Positions 18,470-28,064 of a stretch of 64,000 bases of DNA are shown piece by piece (the first letter of the stretch is position 1; the number at the start of each line of letters is the position of its first letter). Under the pieces are notes generated by a model, which was not told where the DNA came from, did not search any database, and saw only the letters and a list, made by a program, of their open reading frames with translations. Made by a program: the position numbers and the translations under genes. The stretch is from Brevibacillus brevis (GTDB lineage Bacteria > Bacillota > Bacilli > Brevibacillales > Brevibacillaceae), in NCBI RefSeq assembly GCF_001039275.2, contig NZ_CP030117.1, forward strand, positions 3,224,001 to 3,288,000. The letters are read 5' to 3'.

Positions 18470-21400
18470 TTACCGTTTTCCCCGTTGCTGGCGCAGGCTT
18501 TTTCTAAGCTCGCCCCGCTGCATGCTTTGCTGCAAATAATCATTTTTGTTCTGCTGCTTGTCTTGTAAAAACAAAGCCAACGAACGTATGGTTGGATATT
18601 TGAACAAATCGGCCATCTCAATCGTTGTTTGCAGTTCCTTCTCCAGATTGTTTTGAACTTGCATCAACATCAACGAGTGACCACCAACGTCAAAAAATCC
18701 ATCGTCTACTCCGATCTGCTCTTTTCCTAATGTTTCTTGCCATATTTTTAGGAGCAGTTCTTCCATGCGATTTTGCGGTGGAGCCGTACGGGAGCTCTTT
18801 GGCGTGTTGACATTCAAGGCTGGCAATGCACTGCGGTCGATTTTATTCGGTCCGACCATGGCAAACGATTGCAATTCCATCCAATATTGCGGAACAAGGT
18901 AGCTCGGTAATAATTCCTTCACCATACCGATGATCTCTTTCTCTGATATGTGTTCCTTCAATACGTAGTAAGAAACGATGACCGGTTCGTTGTTCGCATC
19001 CTCGGTTGATTTGACAACACTCTTTACCATACAATCCAATCCGTCGATGACACTTTCTACTTCATTCAAATCAACCCTGTAGCCTCTGATTTTCAACTGG
19101 GAATCGTTTCTGCCGTTGTATTCCAAGCAACCATCTGGCAATAATCTGCCGTAGTCTCCGCTTCGGTACAATCGACCCTCACCTGTGTGCAAATCGTATG
19201 CAAAAGCCTTCTCTGTTTCTTCTGCGCGGTTCCAGTACCCAGGAGAGAGATACTCGCTTTGATAGTAGAGTTGCCCGGATTCGTAAATACTCACTTCCTG
19301 GTTGTTTTCGTTAAGAATGCGCAAATTTATGCCATCGACGACATACCCGGCTGGAATTTTTGCAGGATGGACTGCCATATCCTTGTTCATGATGAAAAAT
19401 GAAATGACCATCACTTCCGAACAACCCAGGAAATTGACAAACAAGCAGTCATCCGCGTGTTTTTGTTTGTACAACTCAAAATCCGTGCCAGACACGACCT
19501 CTCCTCCTAATAAAACCATGCGAATATGAGGAAGTCGTATGCTGTCATCCAGGTTCTTCATAAAAAAGCGGAACACGGATGGAACGGAGTGGAACAATGT
19601 GATTCGTTCCTGATTTAACCAATTGGCGAATCGCGTCATACTACCGTCCAGCTTGATATCATAGAGATGCAAAGTAGCCCCATTTAACAAGCTTCCCAAT
19701 ATATCCAAGATGCCGATCGCATGACTGTACGATGTCAACAATGCGATATGATCACGTTGATGGACCTTCAATACCTGGGTGAACTGTGAAAGATAGTAAT
19801 AGACGTTTTGATAGCTCTGCATGACCCCCTTCGGTCTTCCTGTCGAGCCAGAAGTATAGAGGATAAATGCAATTGCTTCGCCTTTTATGCTTAGATCCAA
19901 ATTCTCTTCTGAAATGTTACTGGTTCCGTCCGTCAAATTGATCGTTTGGATTTTCTGGTTGATCTTCTCTACAACTTCACCAGCCAAAATTATGTTTTCC
20001 GAATCGGTCAAAAGAATGCTCGATTGCGCATCGTCGATCATATAAGCCAACCGCTCAATTGGAGCACTTCGATCCAGCGGCACGAACGGAACCCCTGCCT
20101 TCAACGCACCCATCAAGGCAACTACCATTTCGAGTGTGTTCCCAAATAAAAGGGCAACTGGTGTTTGTGCGCTTTCTGGAGAGCAGTGCTCTAAAATTTT
20201 TCGGGCAATCTGATTTACTTTTGCATTGAGCTGTCCATATTCCAAAGCATCAAAGTTATGTTTGACAGCGATATGATTCGGATAGGTGGCAACCTGCTCT
20301 TCAAACCGTTTTACAAGAGCGGCAGTAGACTCCTTGAAAGAAAAGGGCTGGTACTTGCAAAGCGGCACAACACCATTCTCCCTGTGCAAGCCCTCGCTCT
20401 GTTTCAATATTGGCAATTCGCCAATCTGCAGGTTGGGTTTTTGGATGATGCATTCAAGCAATTTGCGGTACTCGGTAAACATGTATTGGACTGTCTCCTG
20501 CTTGAACAAGTCCGTCCTGTAGTAACATTCCAGATAAATCCCTGCGGCAGTTTCGTATAAATGAATATTCAGATCCGCTTTTGTTGTTTTTACCGTGACC
20601 GGGTAGGCCGATAACTTTATGTCCTCGTAATACGTTCCTTCACTTTCCGTCTGATTCTTCATGCTCTGGTAATTGAAGATCGTATCATATAAGAATGTAC
20701 GGCTTGGGTCACGCTTAAAATCCAGTTGATCCAATATCTGTTCGATTTGAAAATCCTGATTTTCCAACGCTTCCAATAAACTCGTTTTTACTTCGTGAAG
20801 CAATTCAAGGAAGCTTTTCTCCCTCTCTGGCTTATTACGCAGAACAAGGGAATTGACAAACATGCCTACGATCTCTTTCAGCTCATCATGGTTTCGGCCT
20901 GCTTGCGGAATTCCTACCAGGATATCTGAGTCCCCACTGAGTCTCGCCAGCCATGCATAATACGCAGCCAACATCGTCATAAACCAGGTGACCTGATTCT
21001 CCTGAGAAAACTTCTTGATTCCCTCACTCAATTGTTGATCAAGCTCCAGACTAATCCGATCACCATGGAAGCTAAGGGATGCCGGGCGAGGGAAGTCCGT
21101 CGGCAGCTGCAGGACAGGCAATGCTCCCCCCAGCTTATTCAACCAATAGGCCTCTTGTGCCCGATAAGCGGTTGACCGTGCAAAATCGTGCTGCCACTCC
21201 GCGTAATCCTTATACTGGACGTTCAATGGAGGAAGCGAAACGTTCCTGTACAATTCAGAAAAATCTTTCACCAATAAGCTAATGGATGTTCCATCCGAAA
21301 TAATATGATGGATGTCCACTGCTAGAATACTCTTTTGTTCTCCAATTTTGATTAATCCCACTCGGAAAAGAGGCGCCCTCGCCAGATCGAACGGTTGAAT

Positions 21401-24400
21401 AAACTTCTCGAGATCTTGCTCAACCGAATGTTCATCGGACTCCAAGCAAATCACTTCGAAGTCAATACGGGGGTGTACAATTTGGACAATCTCACCTTCC
21501 AGTACCTGAAACGAAGTGCGTAAGCTTTCGTGCCTCTCAATCATTTTGGCAAATATCTCTTCAATTTTTCTGAGATGAATCGGCCCTTCCAGCAAAACGG
21601 CAGTCGATTCATTGTACCCCACCGTATCTGGCATCAGACCCTGTAAGAAAAAGATGCGTCTTTGTGCAAGCGATGTCTTGTAGTGTGGTTGAACCTCGAC
21701 GGGTGCTATTTGATATTGTCCGACTTGGTTATTGCTTTTGATGAATTCAGCTACGTTTTTGATCGTTTTATACTGGAATAAATCCGTCAACGTGATATTG
21801 CTATCAAACTGCTTTCTGATGTTCGTGCTAACATGTATCGCCTTGAGAGAATCTCCACCCAGCTCAAAAAAGTCATCTGCGATACCAATAGGAGCCATTC
21901 CTAAATAGTTTTCATAAATGGCACACAGCGCTTTTTCGATATCCGTTTGGGGAGGAACATACTCTACAGACAACGGTGGTCGTTTTGCCTGAATCTTTTT
22001 GCTTGCTGACTGTTCATATCCGTTCCATCCATTAGCTGTGCTGTGATGGCTTTTACGTAAACGGGTTTCGATGTCGATCGTGGAAATGATCAGGTTGGAA
22101 ACACCGGACGTCAGTATTTTTCCAAATATTTCACGCCCCTCTTCCGGCAAGATTCCGATTGGGCTGGAATCGTCTCCGTGAGCATCAGCGTCCATCCATT
22201 TATCTAGATTAATCTGTATACTGTGCTTCTTTCCGTCACTGATCCGGTCTGCAACAGATTCGGATATCGCGATTACGGTATAGTTTCGGATATCAATGAT
22301 CACATTTCCGAACTCATCCATGATCTGAATATCGAAACTCGCCAAGTCCTCCTGCGGAAAACGGCTGTCCAAATATTTGCTGTAGCTGTATATGCGGCGC
22401 GGCATTTTGCCATAGACGGCAATTGATTCGTAGGACAAGGGAATAAACATCTTCTGTTTATTGAGAAAGCCGAGCAAAAAGCTTGTCGCTGTATCCAGCA
22501 TACCAGGATGCAGATGATAATCGTCCAGATCGGCTTGATACGTTTCAGGCAACTCAATGATGGCTACCCCTTCATCTGACCCCGCCATAACTTCGCGAAT
22601 ATTGCGCCATCTCTTCCCGAAATTCAGATATCCTCCATGCTTTTGATGATCCGCTTCGGTAAACAGTACATGCTTGTCTCCGCAGCTTTCCTTCAAAGCT
22701 TCCAGATCCATCGTGCTTGCAGACTGCTGGGCAGCTTCAATTGTGCCGGTAACATGAGGAATCCACGTATGCTCGTCATGATGAAAACGACTGTATATGA
22801 TAAAGTCATAGCTTTCCTTGTTTTTAGTAAAGAGGAGCAAGACTCCTTTTTCCTCTTCCTCGCGCACGGTTATCGGCGTGTGGAAATGCACTTGTCGGAG
22901 GAGATAGGGCTTTTTCAGCATACTGTTATCAGCGGCTTCCCGAACCATTTCAAGCAATGTCGTTCCTGATAGCACTCCATGTTCATTGGTACGATGATCC
23001 TGCAAAACCCAATGACGATGCAGGCTTAGTTTTGAATAGAACAGTTCTTTGTCACCCGCCTGAAAACGGTATTCAAAGAGCGGATGTTCAAGCTCTTTTC
23101 TAGGAGCGGTCGATAACCCAGACTGTACCGCCATCCCTACCTTTTTCCAAACATCCCATTTCACATTGGTGATTGCCTGCTTCCCTTCCCGGTTACAATA
23201 CTCGGCATACGCATCTAAAAAGGCATTGGCGGCATTATAATCAGACTGCCCGATCATCGGGGAAATCGTACTGATAGACGAGCACAGCACGAAAAAGTCC
23301 AAGTTGTTTTCCCGCAGAAGTCGATTTAAGTTGATGCATCCCATTGTCTTTGACATGATGACCTGGTGCATCGTCTCCTTGCTTATCTGTTGGATAAGGC
23401 CGCTGCCCGGAAGTCCTGCCGCATGAATCACACCTTGAACGGGGCCAACTTCCTCCTGAGCACAATACAGAGTCGAGGCAAGAGTAGAGAAATCAGAAAC
23501 ATCCGCCTGGTAGACGTAAATTTGTGCGCCGCTTCGTTCGATCTCCTGAATCCGTTTGATCTTGGCTGAGATGGAGTCTTGCTTTCCGTGATCTTGGAGC
23601 CATTTCCCCCACTCATCCTTCGCAGGAAAGAATGATCGCCCAAGCAGAATAATACTGGCCTTACAGTGACTGGCGATGTAAGCGGCCAACTCCAATCCAA
23701 TTCCACCTGTACCTCCAGAAATCAGATAGGTGCCTCCGTCTATCAGCTTCAGGGTTGAATGGGTTTCCAGAGATGTACGCTCATAGAGAGGAAGCCATTT
23801 TGATTTTCCTCGCAAAGCAAACAGGTCCTCTTGACTACCTTCCATTTCGCACAAAAGCGTCTCGACCATTCCAGAGGCGACTAGCTGCTCCTGGCCAGAA
23901 ATATCAATCAACTGGCAGTTCCTATCAGGAAATTCCAATGGAATGCCACGGACTAAACCCAGCAATGTTGCTTTCCAAGGGTTAATCTCTTCATCGCCAA
24001 GCACGTCAAAAAGACGATTCGCAACGACAGAGAGTTGAATCGCCGTAGATCCTTTGATTTCATCTAGTGCCTGGACGAGATGCAGAAAGCCATAATAAGT
24101 TTCTTCCAGTATACTTTCGGCCTGCATCTGATCCTCTTCAATGAAATCATCCTGGATAAGGGAAAAGTAGAGGATCGCATCCGGTTCGTTTTTGGTTTTC
24201 TGATAGTATGCTTGTAAAATATCGCTGAAGCCTCTTTTACTCGTTTCCCCTAACAGATAACCGTTATCCCCCTCAGAGACAGGAGGACACCCGCGCGCTA
24301 CAAAAAACGGCTCTTTATAATGCCGTTTGCACGCTTCCAGAATCGTCGCATTCAGCTCTACATCATGGAAAATGATAGCAGATCGCTGTTTCGTTTTCCC

Positions 24401-26872
24401 AGTAGGCAAACTGGAAAGAGCACCTCTTTTCCATGTCGGCACGTAATACCAATCCGATACGCCCTTTTGGACCAATGATTGTTCCTTGACCTGTTGCAGG
24501 AAGGTTTTCCCGATCTGTACCGGGTCATCATCCAAAAAGTAGCGATTCCGCTCAAAAGGATAAGTAGGCAAAGGGATGCGTCCATTAGCCCCCTTTTTAT
24601 GTAAAGCTTCCCAATGGATGCTTACTCCTGAACTCCATAATTCCCCGATCCATTTCAAAACAAAGGCTTCCGAGGGCCTTTCTTCCATGCTGCTCGTACA
24701 TAAAGAAATCCACTCGTGCATGGGCAAATCTGTGTGATCACCAATTCCATTTTCCTTATTTCCTAGGAAAGCCACCACCATCTTCGGAGTTTGGCAAAGT
24801 GTGGAAACTCCTTTTGGTATGGAAAGCGAAGCATTCAGTACTGTACTCCAAAAAGCTCGGTCCTTCAATTGTTCTCCGGAAAGCTTTTCGCCATTTACAG
24901 GAGAAAACATGGGAATCCGAAGCTGGCGAATCTGGTTTTCCGTAATCGTTGTGATCTCATTACCCATGAATGCCGCAAACGAATGCTCGATAGCCACGGC
25001 TTCCGCTAGAGTGGCGGCTACCAAATTTCCACTCTTGAATCCAAGTATGCCAAAGGGTTGCTCATGGTAAGTAAACATTACTTTTGCAAAAGCATAAGCA
25101 AAAAGAAAATGAATCGCTTGAAGTTGCAGACTCCCTTTTTCACCTGGATCGAACAATTGGCGTAAATCGACCTTACTGTTCGAACCTAATTTGCTTAGGC
25201 ATTGCGTGACTTCCTCTCGAAACAGCCGATGCTTTTGGTATAACGAGAGGGCAAATTGAACGCTTTGTAGATCTCCGGAAATTTCCGGAATGAGGTAGAG
25301 GATAGATTTTTCCCCTTTTTCCGGTGTTCTGCCCCAAAGCTTTTTCGTATCTAACTGATGGAAAAGCTCCTGGAAGCTTTCGGCAGTCAAATAAAAACGA
25401 TTTGACAAAGCCATTCTCCCTACCTGAAGCGTATAAGCCGCATCGCGCAGGTCAATATCAGGCTGTTGTTTCAAGTGATTTTTGAAGCGGTTGATCTGCT
25501 GCTGCAAAGCGCTTTCTGTTTTGGCAGAAAAGACAAACAATTGAGGTTCATCCGTGGCCGCTTGCTTTTCAAGCATTGGCGCTTCCTCAAGGATTACATG
25601 TGCATTCGTTCCGCCAATTCCAAAGGAGCTGACTGCTGCTCGTCGAGGTTGATCTGTCGTATGCCAATCCATCAAAGAATGATTTACAAAAAAAGGAGTA
25701 TTCTCAAACTCTATTTTAGGATTCGGGTTCAAAACATGAAGGGACGGCGGAATTTGCCTGTTTGCCAACGAAAGAATCGTTTTGATCATGCCTGCAATAC
25801 CAGCCGCTTCATTCAGATGCCCAATATTTGATTTAACCGAACCTATGGCGCAGTATGCTCTTTTATTCGTTTGATACGCCCTTTTGAGAGCTTCCACTTC
25901 GATGGCATCACCGATCTTGGTTCCTGTCCCATGAGCTTCCAGCATCGTGATTGATTCCGCATCTACCTCCGCCATGTGGAGAGCTGCCTCGATGACTTCT
26001 TTTTGTCCCTGAATACTAGGCGCGGAAAAACCCGCTTTACGATGCCCGTCGTTATTGATCGCCGATCCTTTTATAATGGCATAAATATGGTCCTTGTCTT
26101 TTATCGCGTCCTGCAATGTTTTCAAGACGACGACTCCTGCTCCGTCACTAACGAGCGTTCCTGTCGAAGAGACATCAAACGCGCGACAATGACCATCAGG
26201 CGAGTAAATGAGATCATCGGAATAGTAATAGCCTTTTTTTGACGGAAGGGAAATGTGTACGCCGCCCGCAATCGCTATGCTGCATTCGCCGTTTAATAAT
26301 GCCTGGCTGGCGAGATGAACTGCAACCAATGACGTTGAGCATGCGCTTAGTACGGAGACGCTTGGACCCTTCAACTTTAATTTGTAGGAAATGGACGTAC
26401 ATAAATACTCACGATAGCTTAAATTGAAAGTGGGGTTCTCATCAACCAGCAACTGTCTCAGCAGCCAATTCACATTTTCGGTACTTCCTGCGTACAGACC
26501 GATTTGGCCCTTGTACGTTTCAGGATTATAGCCCGCATTTTCCAAGGCGTTCATTACCACTTCGTGAAAAACTCTAATTTGCGGGTCCAGTACGGTTGCT
26601 TCACGGGGGGTATAATCAAAGAAGGTAGAATCAAAATAGTCTATCCCTTCCAGATACCCTTTTGCTTTCACATAATTCGGATCGTTGCATAGAGCTGGAT
26701 CGATTCCGGATTGAATCATTTCCTCATCCGAAAAGAAAGATACCCCTTCGACTCCATTCTTGAGATTGTCCCAAAATTGGTGAACATCCTCGGCTTTTGG
26801 AAATTTACAATCCATGCCAATGACAGCAATCTCTAACCCTGTATACGTCTGATCGTCATATTTATACCCCAT
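18470..26872 (-). CDS. hybrid PKS/NRPS, KS-AT*(inactive)-KR-DH-ACP-C-A-PCP
   Basis: 2800 residues. KS about 12-435 (Cys178 in SACSTSL). Decayed AT about 522-780: GHSxG is GFKSG (about 611-615) and most of the small subdomain is missing. Structural and catalytic KR about 800-1250 (SGGTGGIG; DYNAAN). A dehydratase-like domain about 1265-1540 lies after the KR, which is unusual; it has His1293 and the HPGMLD Asp1460, but the HxxxGxxxxP motif reads HxxxExxxxS. ACP Ser1675; condensation domain about 1730-2165 with intact HHIISDG; adenylation about 2209-2680; PCP Ser2733; basic tail RGELRKSLR. In the adenylation domain the usual Asp235 is Ala, GPTE is GCSE, and Lys517 is kept. My by-eye code is A-I-L-H-L-G-F-V-I-K, suggesting a substrate without a normal alpha-amino group; I cannot assign it. 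ATG has GGGAG six bases upstream. Confidence 0.92.
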   Translation of the reverse strand: MGYKYDDQTYTGLEIAVIGMDCKFPKAEDVHQFWDNLKNGVEGVSFFSDEEMIQSGIDPALCNDPNYVKAKGYLEGIDYFDSTFFDYTPREATVLDPQIRVFHEVVMNALENAGYNPETYKGQIGLYAGSTENVNWLLRQLLVDENPTFNLSYREYLCTSISYKLKLKGPSVSVLSACSTSLVAVHLASQALLNGECSIAIAGGVHISLPSKKGYYYSDDLIYSPDGHCRAFDVSSTGTLVSDGAGVVVLKTLQDAIKDKDHIYAIIKGSAINNDGHRKAGFSAPSIQGQKEVIEAALHMAEVDAESITMLEAHGTGTKIGDAIEVEALKRAYQTNKRAYCAIGSVKSNIGHLNEAAGIAGMIKTILSLANRQIPPSLHVLNPNPKIEFENTPFFVNHSLMDWHTTDQPRRAAVSSFGIGGTNAHVILEEAPMLEKQAATDEPQLFVFSAKTESALQQQINRFKNHLKQQPDIDLRDAAYTLQVGRMALSNRFYLTAESFQELFHQLDTKKLWGRTPEKGEKSILYLIPEISGDLQSVQFALSLYQKHRLFREEVTQCLSKLGSNSKVDLRQLFDPGEKGSLQLQAIHFLFAYAFAKVMFTYHEQPFGILGFKSGNLVAATLAEAVAIEHSFAAFMGNEITTITENQIRQLRIPMFSPVNGEKLSGEQLKDRAFWSTVLNASLSIPKGVSTLCQTPKMVVAFLGNKENGIGDHTDLPMHEWISLCTSSMEERPSEAFVLKWIGELWSSGVSIHWEALHKKGANGRIPLPTYPFERNRYFLDDDPVQIGKTFLQQVKEQSLVQKGVSDWYYVPTWKRGALSSLPTGKTKQRSAIIFHDVELNATILEACKRHYKEPFFVARGCPPVSEGDNGYLLGETSKRGFSDILQAYYQKTKNEPDAILYFSLIQDDFIEEDQMQAESILEETYYGFLHLVQALDEIKGSTAIQLSVVANRLFDVLGDEEINPWKATLLGLVRGIPLEFPDRNCQLIDISGQEQLVASGMVETLLCEMEGSQEDLFALRGKSKWLPLYERTSLETHSTLKLIDGGTYLISGGTGGIGLELAAYIASHCKASIILLGRSFFPAKDEWGKWLQDHGKQDSISAKIKRIQEIERSGAQIYVYQADVSDFSTLASTLYCAQEEVGPVQGVIHAAGLPGSGLIQQISKETMHQVIMSKTMGCINLNRLLRENNLDFFVLCSSISTISPMIGQSDYNAANAFLDAYAEYCNREGKQAITNVKWDVWKKVGMAVQSGLSTAPRKELEHPLFEYRFQAGDKELFYSKLSLHRHWVLQDHRTNEHGVLSGTTLLEMVREAADNSMLKKPYLLRQVHFHTPITVREEEEKGVLLLFTKNKESYDFIIYSRFHHDEHTWIPHVTGTIEAAQQSASTMDLEALKESCGDKHVLFTEADHQKHGGYLNFGKRWRNIREVMAGSDEGVAIIELPETYQADLDDYHLHPGMLDTATSFLLGFLNKQKMFIPLSYESIAVYGKMPRRIYSYSKYLDSRFPQEDLASFDIQIMDEFGNVIIDIRNYTVIAISESVADRISDGKKHSIQINLDKWMDADAHGDDSSPIGILPEEGREIFGKILTSGVSNLIISTIDIETRLRKSHHSTANGWNGYEQSASKKIQAKRPPLSVEYVPPQTDIEKALCAIYENYLGMAPIGIADDFFELGGDSLKAIHVSTNIRKQFDSNITLTDLFQYKTIKNVAEFIKSNNQVGQYQIAPVEVQPHYKTSLAQRRIFFLQGLMPDTVGYNESTAVLLEGPIHLRKIEEIFAKMIERHESLRTSFQVLEGEIVQIVHPRIDFEVICLESDEHSVEQDLEKFIQPFDLARAPLFRVGLIKIGEQKSILAVDIHHIISDGTSISLLVKDFSELYRNVSLPPLNVQYKDYAEWQHDFARSTAYRAQEAYWLNKLGGALPVLQLPTDFPRPASLSFHGDRISLELDQQLSEGIKKFSQENQVTWFMTMLAAYYAWLARLSGDSDILVGIPQAGRNHDELKEIVGMFVNSLVLRNKPEREKSFLELLHEVKTSLLEALENQDFQIEQILDQLDFKRDPSRTFLYDTIFNYQSMKNQTESEGTYYEDIKLSAYPVTVKTTKADLNIHLYETAAGIYLECYYRTDLFKQETVQYMFTEYRKLLECIIQKPNLQIGELPILKQSEGLHRENGVVPLCKYQPFSFKESTAALVKRFEEQVATYPNHIAVKHNFDALEYGQLNAKVNQIARKILEHCSPESAQTPVALLFGNTLEMVVALMGALKAGVPFVPLDRSAPIERLAYMIDDAQSSILLTDSENIILAGEVVEKINQKIQTINLTDGTSNISEENLDLSIKGEAIAFILYTSGSTGRPKGVMQSYQNVYYYLSQFTQVLKVHQRDHIALLTSYSHAIGILDILGSLLNGATLHLYDIKLDGSMTRFANWLNQERITLFHSVPSVFRFFMKNLDDSIRLPHIRMVLLGGEVVSGTDFELYKQKHADDCLFVNFLGCSEVMVISFFIMNKDMAVHPAKIPAGYVVDGINLRILNENNQEVSIYESGQLYYQSEYLSPGYWNRAEETEKAFAYDLHTGEGRLYRSGDYGRLLPDGCLEYNGRNDSQLKIRGYRVDLNEVESVIDGLDCMVKSVVKSTEDANNEPVIVSYYVLKEHISEKEIIGMVKELLPSYLVPQYWMELQSFAMVGPNKIDRSALPALNVNTPKSSRTAPPQNRMEELLLKIWQETLGKEQIGVDDGFFDVGGHSLMLMQVQNNLEKELQTTIEMADLFKYPTIRSLALFLQDKQQNKNDYLQQSMQRGELRKSLRQQRGKR

Positions 26873-26912
26873 GATAAACTCCCATTTCCCTTTTCAAATT
26901 TGTATACAGCAG

Positions 26913-26953
26913 AAAAAAGCTAACTCTTGACCAATTATTGGCAAGGGTTAGCT
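26913..26953 (-). terminator. rho-independent terminator between type II thioesterase and PKS gene
   Basis: On the minus strand a 12-bp arm pair (AGCTAACCCTTG / CAAGAGTTAGCT, one C-A mismatch) is extended by CCAA/TTGG around a TAA loop and is followed at once by six T residues, a textbook intrinsic terminator. It lies 16 bases past the thioesterase stop and only about 40 bases before the next synthase start. I see no convincing promoter in those 40 bases, so expression of the downstream synthases needs read-through, antitermination or a promoter I missed. Confidence 0.85.
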
Positions 26954-26969
26954 ACTTACAGCGTACGTC

Positions 26970-27689
26970 TTATGTAGTTAGCGTTTTATTAATAATATCG
27001 ATAACCTTTTCTTCTTCCTCATTGATAAAGAAGTGTCCACCCTGGAGAGTCACGATCGTACATGATTGGCTCGTATATTTTCTCCACTGGTTAATATCAT
27101 CCAATGTTACGAGGTTATCATCATCTCCCGTCAGGACAGTCATATCGATATCCCACGTTTCTTGATCTGCCACCAAAAAATACTCTTCTACATTTTTATA
27201 ATCACCCCTCAGGACAGGAGTGAAAATTTCCATAAGCTCTTTGTTCTCTGCTACTTCTTTGGGGGTACCGCCAAGCTGTATGATTTCCTGGATGAATTCT
27301 TCACCCGGCAAATGATGAATCTTTTTTTTGTCCCGAATATGTGGAGGATGCATGCCAGATAAAAATAGATGCCGCGGCTTTCTCCAGCCATTTTTTCGGA
27401 TTTGTTTCATGAGCTCACAGATGTAAAGAGACCCCATACTGTGCCCAAACAACGAATAATCGCTGTCTCCAATCTGCTCCATTATGTAGGAGGAAACGTC
27501 TTTTACACCGTCGGGCAAGGAAGGGTAACACGGTTCTTTAAAACGCCTTCCTCTCCCCGCCAACTCCACCGGAAGCAGCTCAATTCTTGGGTCCAGCTCT
27601 CGTCTCCACTTACTAAAAACAGTGGCCGAACCACCTGCGTAGGGCAAGCAAAATAACTTCATGTAATCAGAGCTGTTATTGTTTTCCAC
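26970..27689 (-). CDS. type II (external) thioesterase
   Basis: An alpha/beta-hydrolase of the GrsT/SrfAD family that clears stalled or wrongly primed acyl groups from carrier proteins. With the GTG start chosen here it has 239 residues, the family's usual size. Visible features are LFCLPYAGGSA near the N-terminus, ELAGRGRR, nucleophile Ser84 in GHSMG, the acidic residue in the TGDDD segment and His in QGGHFF near the C-terminus. I chose GTG because AAAGGGG lies eight bases upstream; a longer frame opening 90 bases earlier has its GGAG only two bases from its GTG. It is the first gene after the predicted promoter and is followed by a strong terminator, so it may be made in excess over the synthases. 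It is not a chain-releasing domain; no integrated TE occurs in the window. Confidence 0.93.
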   Translation of the reverse strand: MENNNSSDYMKLFCLPYAGGSATVFSKWRRELDPRIELLPVELAGRGRRFKEPCYPSLPDGVKDVSSYIMEQIGDSDYSLFGHSMGSLYICELMKQIRKNGWRKPRHLFLSGMHPPHIRDKKKIHHLPGEEFIQEIIQLGGTPKEVAENKELMEIFTPVLRGDYKNVEEYFLVADQETWDIDMTVLTGDDDNLVTLDDINQWRKYTSQSCTIVTLQGGHFFINEEEEKVIDIINKTLTT

Positions 27690-27704
27690 TGCGTTTTCCC
27701 CTTT
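27690..27704 (-). promoter_or_regulatory. ribosome binding site fixing the thioesterase GTG start
   Basis: On the minus strand AAAGGGG is followed by an 8-base spacer and GTG. This decides in favour of the shorter 239-residue thioesterase. Confidence 0.7.
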
Positions 27705-28025
27705 ATTCAAACCACTCGTAGTAATAAAACGTCTTGAAGGGCATAGCTTCGCCATCTCGTGTATCGAAGGCGTATACACTACTCCATGTCGTATGACCCC
27801 TGACTTATTCTAATGTGCCTAAGCTTCAATAAAATGCATCAGGTTGTTATAAAAGAGGATAAAAAATCCTTCCCATGCATTCATTTCCTTCTGGCAGGAA
27901 AGGTTTCATGACAAACAAAATTTAGAAAGATAACTTTTCCCGAATAAAATTACCTTTTTAAAATCTCCGCGCATCTTATCTATCTCAAAATAACAAAATT
28001 TCTTTTATCTGGAAAGCTTACAAAT

Positions 28026-28054
28026 ATACTACCCCACGCTTTCACCCTTGTCAA
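28026..28054 (-). promoter_or_regulatory. predicted sigma-A promoter for the left PKS/NRPS block
   Basis: On the minus strand there is a perfect -35 box TTGACA (28049-28054), a 17-base spacer, and TAGTAT as the -10 box (4 of 6 matches to TATAAT). Transcription would start near 28018 and read into the type II thioesterase and, past the terminator, into the synthases. Position and spacing fit well; the -10 box is imperfect. Confidence 0.55.
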
Positions 28055-28064
28055 TGTAATTGAC
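28050..28064. promoter_or_regulatory. perfect palindrome overlapping the -35 box (possible operator)
   Basis: GTCAAT-GTA-ATTGAC is a perfect 6+3+6 inverted repeat that covers five of the six -35 bases. This placement would suit a dimeric regulator. No regulator gene is visible in the window, so the role is inferred from position only. Confidence 0.4.

Noticed and set aside
18358..18621. An 87-codon minus-strand frame spanning the synthase/phosphatase junction
   Set aside because: It overlaps the end of the synthase and the start of the HAD gene in another frame and has no recognisable domain.
26872..26912. A promoter between the terminator and the 8.4-kb synthase gene
   Set aside because: TATACA could be a -10 box, but no acceptable -35 box lies 16-18 bases upstream and the TG of an extended -10 is out of place.
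26970..27689. The thioesterase as the chain-releasing enzyme
   Set aside because: It is a free type II protein of the proofreading family; no integrated thioesterase or reductase domain is seen in any synthase here, so release is probably encoded outside the window or by another mechanism.
27690..27779. N-terminal extension of the thioesterase from an earlier GTG
   Set aside because: The earlier GTG has GGAG only two bases away, and the extension has no family similarity; the later GTG has an ideal ribosome binding site.
27885..27904. TTTCCT/AGGAAA hairpin as terminator of the glycosyltransferase transcript
   Set aside because: The stem is short and no T-run follows on the minus strand.
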